A stretch of DNA of 64,000 nt. It comes from Chelydra serpentina. Its lineage: Eukaryota > Chordata > Testudines > Chelydridae. The translations under genes and the position numbers were made by a program. Where the stretch lies: the NCBI GenBank assembly GCA_037349315.1, contig JBAIAC010000027.1, positions 558,001-622,000 on the forward strand, given 5' to 3'. Below, piece by piece: positions 48,151 to 60,100 of this stretch. Under the pieces are notes generated by a model. The model had not been told where the DNA came from and did no database searches. It saw only the letters and a program-made list of their open reading frames with translations. Numbering within the stretch: the first letter of the stretch is position 1; the number at the start of each line of letters is the position of its first letter.

Positions 48151-51100
48151 GTAGGGGGTTCCTGTGCCTGCCCTGTCGCCCCTACAGGTAATGTAATGAA
48201 GGGTAATGGACCCGCCGGCGCTTGTCACTAATCTCTGATAGGGCAGGTTCCCCGAGCTGTCTCTGAAGCGCCCTGGGCAAAGTTGGGGTGTCCAGACAGA
48301 CACACACGTTATCTATCACCCCGCTCTGGACCTGCTTTCGCTACAGCTCTCAAACTTTTATATGGGTGACCCTTACACACTGCAAGCCTCTGAGCGCGAC
48401 CTCCCCTTACACATTCACATTTTTTATATGAAACACTATTATAAATGCTGGAGGTGAAGTGGCGTTTGGGGGTGGAGACTGACCACCTCATGACCCGCAG
48501 AGGGGTCGTGACCCCCGGTTTGAGAACCTCTTCACTACACCCCTGGGTTGTTGCATTCTTCCAGTCCATGGCCACTTCCTCGGTGATCCTTGTCACACAT
48601 ACCTCCTTTTCTAGCCCTGAAGTTATGGGGGGGCGGCAGCGCAGGGCTGATGCAAGGAAGTTTTGCCTAGGGCGCGAAACTTTCTTGCACCGGCCCTGGC
48701 TGGATAGTATCTGTCTGGCTGTGGATTTCTATGAACATAAACTCTTCTTTAAAGTGGTGGAGCAGCTGATTAGTTATAACCCTGCCTTTCTGTATCTGAG
48801 CTGTTTATACTTGCTGTCTGTCCATAATTTCACTCCTATTGTTGAGGCTCATAAAGTTAGAAGGTCTCAAGTATCATAGGGGTAGCCGTGTTAGTCTGGA
48901 TCTGTAGAAGCGACAAAGGGTCCTGTGGCACATTATAGACCAGGCCTGCACAACTCGTAAAGTGGTGAGGGCCACATTACTCCAAAGAAAAAAGCCGAGG
49001 GCTGGATGCGAGGAAAGTTGTTGAGCAAAAAAAAAAAAAGTCTCCGGCAAAAGTTGTTGAGATTTTTTTTTTTTTAAGCCAGCCTCCTGCGGGCCGCACA
49101 GAGAGCCTCCGCGGGCCACATGCGGGCCGTATGTTGTGCAGGCCTGTTATAGACTAACAGAGGTATTGGAGCATAAGCTTTCGTGGGTGAATACCCACTT
49201 CTTCGGATGCAAGGGAAGTTAGAAGGGAGTGCCTGTTATGCGTTGAGCATACCTCTGACAATTGGTTAAATGTACAATTAATGTGAGCAAAAGAAGAGTG
49301 AGCAACAACCCTACAAAGTATAACAAAAAAATAAATTGACCACATTGGTACTGAATCTTTCTCGTTTCCCATAGCACACTCTGCCCCAACTCTTGGATAC
49401 TATTTGTGGTCTGGTTCTGTGCCTGCATGTTTACTACTACTTCAGTTCTGGTAGTTGCCAATTTAATCATACTTGAATTCAGCACTGGAGAAATACACAA
49501 CAAAGAGCAGGGGTGGGCAGACTACGGCCTAGGGGCCACATCCGGCCCTTCAGATGTTTTAATCCGGCCCTCAAGCTCCTGTCGGGGAGCGGGGTCTGGG
49601 GCTTGCCCCCTCCCTTCCTCCCGGCTCCTACTTGTAGGGGAAGCCAGGAGGCTCTGCACACTGCCCCCGCCCCAAGTGCCGTTCCCGCAACTCCCATTGG
49701 CTGGAAACCATGGCCAATGGGAGCTGCAGGGGCAGCGCCTCTGGGCAGGGCAGCATGCAGAGCCACTTGGCTGCGCCTCTGCATAGGAGCTGGAGTGGGG
49801 GACATGCTGCTGCTTCTGGGAGTTGCTTGAGGTAAGTGTGTCTGGAGCCTGCACTCCTGATCCCTTCTCATGCTCCAACCTCCTGATCCCCCTCCCACTC
49901 TCTGAACCGCTTGGTCTCAGCCCAGAGCACCCTCCTGCACCCCCAACCCATCAGCAGGAGCCCTCACCCCCTCCTGCACCCCAACCCCCAATTTCATGAG
50001 CATTCATGGCCCGCCATACAATTTTCATACCCAGATGTGGCCCTCAGGCCAAAAAGCTTGTCCACCCCTGACAAAGAGAGAAACGTGGAAAGGGAAGAGA
50101 TGGGCTTAAAAAAAATAGTTGAACGCTTTGGGAACTCTAGGATCCTTGGCTAAGTTACAATTTGTAGGAAGTATAACTACTTGCAGCAGCTCCATAGGCT
50201 GCCTGAAAGTGCTCAAAAGGCAACTGTGTGAGAATTGATGAACTAGTAAATCAGCCTGTCACTTCCCATAAAGTGCAGGGATTTCTGAGATGAAATGCTC
50301 TCAACAAATGGTCTGTCCTTTTCCTTGTATCAGGATGCGCTTATACAATGAATAGAAATGTTGAGGATGTTCACGTTGTTGGCACACTAACCAAGTTTGA
50401 TTCCCTGTTTGGGAACAGTTTATTATAATTAGTCCAGGTATTTGTTGGCTAATCTCCTCAGTCACAAAGCTTTACAAATGTTTTCCAATCAAAAGGATTA
50501 AATCCTTTATCTTCCTTTACAGGCTATAATGCAGGGAGAGAATAATTTAAAGCCTGTCCTCCAAGTCATTGTGAGTATTCCCTCAAGTGTCGTCTTACTC
50601 CTATTATCCATATCTTAGTATACTTATAATTGTACATGCTGATCTACAAGTCCATAAAGATAAGGTACCTGACTATCCCCCTCAACCCCCTCCAATGAGT
50701 TTACAATCCAATTCGGACATGAAGAGGTGAGCAAAGGCGCACTGAAAGGCTCATTGGCATGAATCTGAGCAAGCATGTTTTAGTCAATCTGAGATAGGCT
50801 TTAATTGCTTGTCATCTGTCTCTTAGTTTTCTGCTTTATGAGTAAGCTGTCCCCAATAGGTGTGATCTCTACTTTGTCTCTGTGTGCCTGTAAAATCAGA
50901 TAAGGGCTAAGAATTAAAGTGTTTTCTTCTAGAACATTCGTGCCATCGCCACAGGAAATGGGCCACCTCGTTACCGTGTACTGATGAGCGATGGGGTAAA
51001 CACGCTCTCCTGTAAGTAATGCATAGTGATGAGAATTTACAAGTGCATGGCTAATAACTGCACCCAATTGTCAGAATTAATGACAGAGTGTTTTTTGCTG

Positions 51101-54100
51101 CTGAACTAAGTTCCAAAGGAGTGTGTGAAGGATATAGAATTTATTTATTTAGATTCTGGGATCTATAATTGCATTTTAATCTTACAAACAAAATCCAGCT
51201 TTTCTGAGTTGTTGCAGAGCGTCCAAGAATTCATGTTAATTATGGAGAACAGCTCAGTCATACAGAACGGTGATTAGCGGACTATCCTAATAGTGGTGGG
51301 GTCCAAGAACCATTTAGCAGCTCATCTTAATCTATCTTTTTCTAATTTGCTGCATAAGTTTTACTTCAGTGGGTTGGGCTACTAGGCAAAATATCATTGC
51401 AAGGGTCTTGTATTCTGTTCTCAAACTTTAGAGAGTTAATAAGTGATTTATGTTCCAGAGATATATTCACACTTTCTCACTTGTGATTGCACCGGTTTGT
51501 GTGAGATGATTAACTGGGCAGGCCTTAGATCTATGCAGGACCAGTGGCCAGAATGAACTGATTGCAGTTGGCTATGACGGCCATCTTTTCAGGGCTGCAA
51601 ATGCTGGTTGTTTTAGGGTTTTTCTTCTGTTTTTTACAGCTTTCATGTTGGCGACACAGCTGAATTCTCTAATTGAAGAGGAGCGCTTGTCTGCCCACTG
51701 TATCTGCCAGGTTAACAGATACATCGTTAACAGCCTGAAAGATGGAAGGTATTCATGTATATTTAGATATGTGCACACAAATGCATCTGACTAGTGGATG
51801 CTGCTGCATCTCACATACGTAATGAAAGGGCAAGTGGTGTTGTTCTGAAATTATTAATAGGTGTATCCATTGGGGTGTATAGTGCATGAGGGAGAAGGCA
51901 TGTGTTTCTCCTGACACATCATGTAATCATGATGGCTGTTCAGGGGCGGCAGAGATAAAAGTTGCTGTACCTGGCTGCAATGTGCTTAGTTGCAGATATT
52001 AATAGTAGTAGTATTTAAATGGAAATAACTGGATAAAATGCATCCAACTGCATAATTATTAGATTTCAGTCACTGAAAATTACCTGCTGTGGGTGAGACT
52101 GTGAATGAGGACATGCCCTGGTGGTGATTGGTTTTGTAGTAAGATGGTACAGTACTTGAACTTTCTATTGCAAATTAAGGTAGGGTAACAAACCTTCAAG
52201 ATTGTATACGTGCATGAATGTGTAACTGTGAACTTTCGCTATCACTGTTTTTCTCCTCAATCCACCTTTTCTATTTGACACTGACATTTAGTTTTATGCC
52301 ATTTGGGGCAGAGTTGTAATGAATCTAGCACATTTTATGTGCTCCTATAATAATGTTGACTGTATCACTACATCTCAACATCATGTGCATCATTCAGATG
52401 GCTATCTACTCTTCCTGATTAAGTGCTGTATTGTTTCAATCTACACCACTTCTACCTGCATTTACTAAGGCCTTGGCTACACTTACGAGTTACAGCGCAA
52501 TAAAACTGCCTGCAGCGCTGTAACTCACTAACTGGCTACACTTGCAAGGCACGTGCAGCGCTGTATCTCCTCAGATACAGCGCTGCATGTACTCCACCTC
52601 CCCGAGAGGAATAACAGCTGTTGCGAAGTGGGTGGAACGTTGGTCTTTCAGTGTAGCCGAGGAACAACGCAGTTACTGATCTCCGGAAGCTGCCTTTGTT
52701 TTGAAACGGCACTTCCGGGTTGGAGTTCAGAGCTCCGTTGTTGAGGTGCTTTACAAAAAACCAAACACAGCTACTGTTTGCAGGCGGGGGGGAGGGGAGA
52801 GGCTCCGTTAGGAATGCCGGCAGCAAAGTTGCCTTGGACAGAGACGGCGTGTGGGGGGGAGAAGAACGGCGGGGGGGAGGGAGAAGGCTCCATTTCCTCT
52901 CTTTTATCTGCTCTTTAAAAACAAACAAAGCCCCTGCTGTTTGCTTTCAGTGATTGAGAGAGAGGCAGGGGATGTGGAGGTGTGGAAATAATGAGCTGAC
53001 ACTCTGTGGAGATTCCAAAAACCCACTCTCTCTCCAAAAACGCTCCCTGTCAAAGTCCCCCTCACCCCCCCCCCCATTTGAAAAGCACGTTGCAGCCACT
53101 TGAATGCCCATAATGCACTGCTCCCAATACAGCTGCAAATGCCTCAAATGTAGCCACCTTACTGCGCTGGCAGCTGCCAGTGTGGACAGGCTGCAGCGCT
53201 TTCCCTACTCAGCTGTACGAACACGGGTTTAACTCACAGCGCTGTACATCTGCAAGTGTAGCCAAGGCCTCAATGGTTAAATCTCTGGTTGATAATGGAG
53301 TGTTTCTTCTTGACAGTGCCTCTGCAGGAAATCTGCCTTCCGTAGTGATTGCAGTGCCTGTGTATATGCAAAAGACTCATTTATAGCCTAGGGTTATATA
53401 ACCTGTATATGCAAAAGACTCATTTATAGCCTAGGGTTATATAACCCTAGGCTATAAATGAGTCTTTTGCATATACACAGGCACTGCAATCACTACGGAA
53501 GGCAGATTTCCTGCAGAGGCACTGTCAAGAAGAAACACTCCATTATCAACCAGAGATTTAACCATCTAGTAAATCCAGGTAGAAGTGGTGTAGAAGTGTC
53601 CAGGAAGATGTCAAGAGTCTTTACTGTTGCTTGCTTTGTGTTTGTAGGAGAGTGATTATATTGATGGATTTAGATGTTCTGAAAACAGCTGATGTGGTTG
53701 GTGCAAACATTGGCAATCCAATACCATACAATGAAGGTAAGGAACTTCCTACAGACAATAGAATTGTTTGAGACTCACTATCATGCTAGTTTTCAGCTGA
53801 TTACTCTGTTTTTGGTGGAAAAAATAAGGACACTCATTTAATTGTCATGTGCCTGGAGTTGTGATTTCCATTTCTCCGCTGTCACCTGTACCTCTGTAGC
53901 TTAGAGTTTTGTACGGTGCCTATCACCACAATATCTAAGCCCAGACCAAATGGGTTAGTTCCTGCTTCCATGTGTTATGGGGACGTATTAGACCAGCTGA
54001 TTGTCACACCTTAGTGACTTTCTATATAGCTCTCAAGTATAATATTGCCTAAATGATTCCATTCTGATTCTTTTTTATCTGCTTGTAACTGTCAGCTTTC

Positions 54101-57100
54101 AGGCAGACATTTTCTAAGCCAGTCTCCTTGAGGTTGTGTTTGGAAAATTGATCAAAAAGTTCAGCTTTCTTAATGAAAGTTGGGTGGTGGATGGGAAATA
54201 TATTTATAATATGTAGGGCTTTAAACTAGATTTAAAAGGGGCAGAAGACAAAAGCCCAAAGGTAAGTGTAAAAAGAAATGACCTTAACAGAGGGCTAGCT
54301 GTTGTGGGGGGAGACATGGAAACTTATGATAGGGTCATAGGAGCAACAAGAGGGAAATTAGTGAGGAAATCTGCTTGACAACTAATTGACTATACACAAA
54401 TGTAAGGGCTATGGGGAATAAACATAAATAACTGGAAGTCTTAGTCCATGAGCTAGATTATGACTTAATTGGTGTCAGAGACTTGGTGAGAAATGTCATG
54501 ACTGGAATATTGGTATTAAGAGTATAGCTTGTTTAGGAAGGGCAGGCAGGATTAAAAGGGAAGAGGTGTTGCATTAAACCTCAAGAATATATACACTTGT
54601 TCTGAGGAAATGAGAGGCCAGACCAGTTGAAAGTCTCTGAGTAAAGATAAAGGAGTAAAAAAAAAAAAGGGGTCTACAATAGATTACCAAATCAGGAAGA
54701 GGAGGCGGATGAGGCATTTCTAGAACAAATAACAAAAATATCTAAAACACAAGACCTGGTACTGATGAGGAGCTTCTATCCAGACGTCTTTTGGAAAAGT
54801 AATACAGCAAAACATAAAATTTCTCATAAGTTCTTGGAATGCATTGAGAACAGTTTTTTGTTTCAGAAAGTGGAGGAAGTAACCAGGGAGCAGACTTGAT
54901 TCTGACCAACAGGGAGGAATTGGTAGAGTCTGAAGGTGGAACGCAGTGTGGGTGAAAGTGGTCATGAAATGATTATTTCATGAATCCAAGGAAAGGAAGG
55001 CATGAGATCAGCAGAATAAGGACAATGGACTTTGTAACAGGTCGGCACCCGCCTCTCATGAGCGCCCCTTCTGGTTGGATGCGATCCTGCTGTTTCTTGG
55101 TTTGTGGTAACGGGGTAGCATCCACTTCTCACAAGCGCCTCCTTCTGGTCTATGGTTTCTTCGGCAGGTCTTCAGTGGAGGGCTGAGTCTCTCACACTGT
55201 GTGTAGGTGGAACAGAACAAACAAACCCCTTCTGGGGTATACTGTCTTTACCTTCTTCCAAGGCTTCCTCCCTGGAGACACTGCCCTCTATAACAGTCCA
55301 ACAGGGCCCATTGCGGTACCCTCGTTTGGTCTGGCTAGGTTCTGGGCTCAGTCTTTGCTCGGCCCCTGCAGCCTTCCAGGAACTCCGTCTTAGCTTCCTC
55401 GGTCTTCGGCAGCCTCCCCTGGGCTCAGTCGTGCCCACACTGAGCTGTCTGTTGTCCTGCTGCTTTTCCAGCCAGCCAGGAACTTGGTCTTCCTTCTTCC
55501 AGCTCCAGGAAGCAACTGACTGCTCTGCTTGTTCTGCTGCTTCTTTTTATATGGCTTTCCTGGTCCCTCTGATTGGCTGCTTCCCCTGCAACCACTCTAG
55601 GCTACCTAGAGGACTTCTCCTCTGCTCTTCTCTAGGGTGGGGTGAGTTGGGGCCTCTGGACCTAGTCCACCCCGTCACAGACTTCAAAAAACTCAGAGAA
55701 CTGGCAGGTAAGGTCCCATGGGAAGAATATTTCAGGGAAAAAGTTCAGGAGAGCTGGCAGGTTCTCAAGGAGACGATATTAAAGGCACAGCTGCAGACTA
55801 TCCTGATATAAAGGAAAGATAGGAAGAATAAAAAGAGGGCCAGTATGTCTCTATCAGGAGCTCTTTAATGACCTGAAAATCTGAAAGGAATCTTACAGAA
55901 AGTGGCGACATGGACAAATTGCGAAGGAGGCATATAAACAAGTAGCACAAGCATGTAGGGACAACATCTGAAAGGCTAAGGCACAAAATGAGATACATCT
56001 ACCAAGAAACATAAAAGGCAATAAAAAGAGGAGCTTTAAATATATTAGGAGCAAGAAAAAAACAGAAGTGTTGGCCTCTACTTACTGGGGAAGGAGAAGT
56101 AATAACAGAAAACATCAAGAAGGATTAGGTGTTTAATGCTTCACTCTTCACTAAAAAGGTTAATGGTGACCAGATGCTCAACAGAACTTATATTAGCAAA
56201 GGGGGAAGAAATGTAAGCCAAAATATGGAAAGAACAGATACAAATATTTAGATAAATTGGATATATTGAAGTTAACACGGCCTGATGAAATTCATCCTGG
56301 GATAGTTAAGGAACTAGCTGAAGCAATCTTGGAACCATTAGAAGTTATCTGTGTGAACTCATGGAGGACAGGTCAGGTCCCATTGGATTGTAGAAGGGCA
56401 GACGTTACCTCTCTTTAAAAAGGGGAACAAGGAGTACTTGAGGGAATTATAGACCAGTCAACCTAACTTTGATGCCTGATACTGGAGATATTGAAACAAA
56501 TAGAGTTACTGGCCTGTCAGTAGATGTGATATATCTTGATTTTACTAAGGCTTTTGGCACCGTTTCACATGTCATTCTCATAAGCAAAGTTGGGAAATGT
56601 GGTTTAGATGAAATTGCTATAAGGTGAGTGCATAAAAGGCTGAGAGACCATACACAGAGAAGCGACAAAGGGTTAGGGTTAGGCATCCGAAGAAGTGGGT
56701 ATTGACCCACGAAAGCTTATGCTTCAATACCTCTGTTAGTCTATAAGGTGCCACAGGACCCGTTGTCGCTTCTGCAGATCCAGACTAACACGGCTACCCC
56801 TCTGATACCATACACAGAGAGTAGTTATCAGTGGTTCCCTATCAAACTAGTAGTATCTGGTGAGGTCCCGCAGGGGTTCATCCTGGGTTCAGTACTAGTC
56901 ATTATTTTCATTAATGACTTTGGTAATGGAGTGGAGAGCATGCTTATAAAATTTGTAGATGACAACCTGGGAGAGATTGGAAGCACTTTGGAAGATAGAA
57001 TTAGAATTCAAAAAGACCTTAACAAATTGGAGAACTGGCCTGAATTCAACAAGATGAAATTCAGTAAGGATAAGTGCATAGTACTTCACTTAGGAAGAAA

Positions 57101-60100
57101 AAACTAAATGCACAACTACAAAATGGGGAACAACTGGCTATCTGGTAGTACTGCTGAAAAGGATCTGGGGGTATAGTGGATCACAAATTGAATGAGTCAA
57201 CAATGTGATGCAGTTGCAAAAAAGGGCTAACAACATTCTGTGATGTATTAATAGGAGTGTTGTATGTAAGACACGGGAGGTAATTGTCCCACTCTGCTCA
57301 GCACTGATGAGGCCTTTAGAGTACTGGGCACCACATGTTAAGTAATACACTGCACCCCCGCTAGAACGCGGGGTTTGGGAGCCATGCGCAGTACTGCGTT
57401 AACGCGGGGATCGCGTTACCATGGATCCCAATATAAACAATTTATTTTGTGATCCATGCTCGCCCCCGCACTAATACCGAATTCGCACTATAGTTGCGGA
57501 TGGTATAGCGGGGGGGTCTCCTGTATGTGGACAAATCGCAGAGAGTATACAGGAGAGCAGGGAAAATGATAAGGTTTAGAAAACCTGATCGATAAGGAAA
57601 GGTTAAAAAATTACTGGGCATGTTTAGTCTTGAGAAAAGAAGATAGGGGTGATGGAGAACCTGATAAGTCTCTTCAAATGTGTTAAGACTGTTATAGAGG
57701 ACTGTGATCAATTGGTCTCCACATCCACCAAAGGTAGGACAAGAAGTAATGGTCTTAATCTGCAGCAAGGAAATTTAGATTTAAAAAACTTTTCCTAATA
57801 TTTAACCTGTCAGGGATGATTGTTAAGTACTTGAACAGGCTTCCAAGGGAGACAGTGGAATCCCCATCACTGAAGGTTTTTAAGAACAGGTTGGACTTGC
57901 ATCTGTTAGGGATGGTCTAGATTTAATTGGTCCTGCCTCAGTGCAGGGGGCTGGACTTGATGACTTGTCAAGGTCCCTTCCAGCCTGACATTTCTATTCT
58001 TTAAAAAAAAAAAGTCTGAACTTTCTTTGAACAGCTCTATCATTGAAATGGGTGGGGATAAATAGTTGAAATTTGGTAGGGAAATAGCCCTTTGGGAGGA
58101 GCAGTGCCTTTCAGAGAAACTCAGGTAACAAAATAATCCATTTCCATTGTTGCTGTTTCCACCTTCCGATTTGGGAAAATAACACACTTGTGTGTGGTAG
58201 AGTAGCAGGACTGATAACACTGACAGGTAAGCTGACCAGAAATCTAGCTGACTAGTTGGAGCAGAAATCCTACTTAATGCTGCTGTGTAGAACCATCTTT
58301 TTCTGTTACTGTTACTTCCATTGTTACTTTTGGGGGAGAAATGCTTGCACTAAACAACAAGAGCTTGTTTTTGTGACAGCCATGAAGTTAATCACAATTT
58401 TAAATGTTATGGGTAATTGTGGGTCTAGACTGGTGTCTTCTGAAAATTTATTTATTTATTACTGAACAGACTGTTTTATGTACATGTGTGATTTTCTTCC
58501 CAATTGCTTGTCTGATGCAATAGTATATTTCTTGTTAGCTAGGAGTCTGTTTCAGAGTTGTCATTATTCTTTACTGTTGCTTAGAAGCAGCTTGTCATTT
58601 CAAATATTTCTAAGATGCATTTTCAGTTACAGATTATTCTGAATGTGCAGTTTTTGAAATTATTTTCTGTAGTAGTCTGTCTTAGGTTTTAAAATTGCAT
58701 AAACGTGATTGTAATAGGAGCAGAAATCAATACAGACTGAGCAGTTTTTGCATTGTTAAAATTACTGGAGGAGTTTTGCCACTTGTGTTTCTTATTTGAA
58801 TTTACAGCTAATCAGAGCACTAAAGCTGTTGGCAGTTGGTCTAATATAGTCAGAGCAGTGTTAAAGGCTTAGGAGCAAGGCCAATGCACTGATGCATTCT
58901 GTAGATTAGAGGTTCTCAGATTTTTTCATAGTGTTAATCCCCTCTGATTAACAGGACAAGGACACCAGCAGCAACGTTCCTCAGTTCCAGCAGCCAGCCC
59001 AACACACAGCAAACCACAGCAGCAGAATGGAAATTCAGCAGTAGGTAAGACTCTTCTCATTAAGGGTGTCTAAATATTGGCTCGCAATACTGTATTGAAT
59101 TATGAGTCTGAATTTGTTTAGGACTGGAAAGTAAACCCAGCTAGAGAATCCTATAACAGCAGAGAATGTAGGCAGCTTCAGGGCACCACTTCAAAGTGCC
59201 TAGAAAAGAGAGGGCAAGAAGTTGTTCTAAACCAGGAAATGAAAAGTATATAGCAACAGACAACCAGTAAATGACTCTTCATTCACTTACTGTCCCTGAG
59301 AGAATGCTGTTCTAGAATCTTTGGAATCTGTTTCCATAGTGAAAAGGAACTACTACCTTTAAAATATTTGAACCCTTCTGTGAGGGAAGAATGATGAGTC
59401 CATCTTAAAACACATGAAAGAAACTTGGTAAAAATTCTGGACCTCATTTGGGAAGTGGCATATGTTGCACATTCTTCCTGATTGATGGCTTTTGGTTTAG
59501 GCCTTGTCTACACTGCCACTTTACAGCACTGCAACTTTCTCGCTCAGGGGTGTGAAAAAAGCACCCCTCTGAGCACTGCAAGTTGCAGTGCTGTAAAGTG
59601 GCAGTGTAGACAGTGCACAAGCGCTGGGAGCTATTCCCCTTGTGGAGGTGGATTTTTCCCAGCGCTGGGAGAACTCTCTCCCAGCGCTGGTGCTGCGGCA
59701 CTGCTTTAACATTGAATGTTAGCTAATGAAGACATGCCCTTAGTTGAAACTACATTGTGCCCTCTAGGCAACTAAACAGATTGTGGTTCCAAATTGATTG
59801 AAAGGGTGTGTCTGTGCTAAGCCATTGAAGCAGAATGGTTAGGTGTTATAGGGATGAAATTCAATTGAAATTGCCTCTATAAATACTAGTTTTTGGTGAG
59901 GGCTTTAAATTGGCATATAAGTTGTCTGTATAGCTGCAGATTTATTTTTCAAGCAAAAAGGTTTCAATACAAGTCTGAGCTATGAGTAAGATTTGGGACC
60001 TGTCTTAGACTTTTTTGGCCAAATTGCACTGTTTGAGAAGCATTTTGAAATAGATACGAGAATTTTGAAGCCTGCTTACTAAGACAAAAGTGAAAACGAC

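Larger units (their letters stand above)
54180..57990 (+). mobile_element. Long CR1 LINE copy with three later insertions, RPA1 intron 5
   Basis: Plus-strand CR1. Recognised stretches: AACTCAGAGAACTGGCAGGT near 55690, the RT part around 56850-57100 ([19 protein letters not shown], worn from VPQG and [22 protein letters not shown]), and the 3' end AAGGTCCCTTCCAGCCTGAC near 57980. Broken by many stops and interrupted by the LTR at 55033, the repeat at 56661 and the element at 57348. It no longer encodes a protein. Confidence 0.85.

Noticed and set aside
55152..55811. 219-codon plus-strand frame in RPA1 intron 5
   Set aside because: Covers the solo LTR and runs into CR1 sequence; chance frame through C/T-rich LTR DNA.
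56748..57107. 119-codon frame resembling a reverse transcriptase
   Set aside because: It is a piece of CR1 ORF2, with a worn FVDD box and stops on both sides, and its start lies in a later insertion; not a gene.
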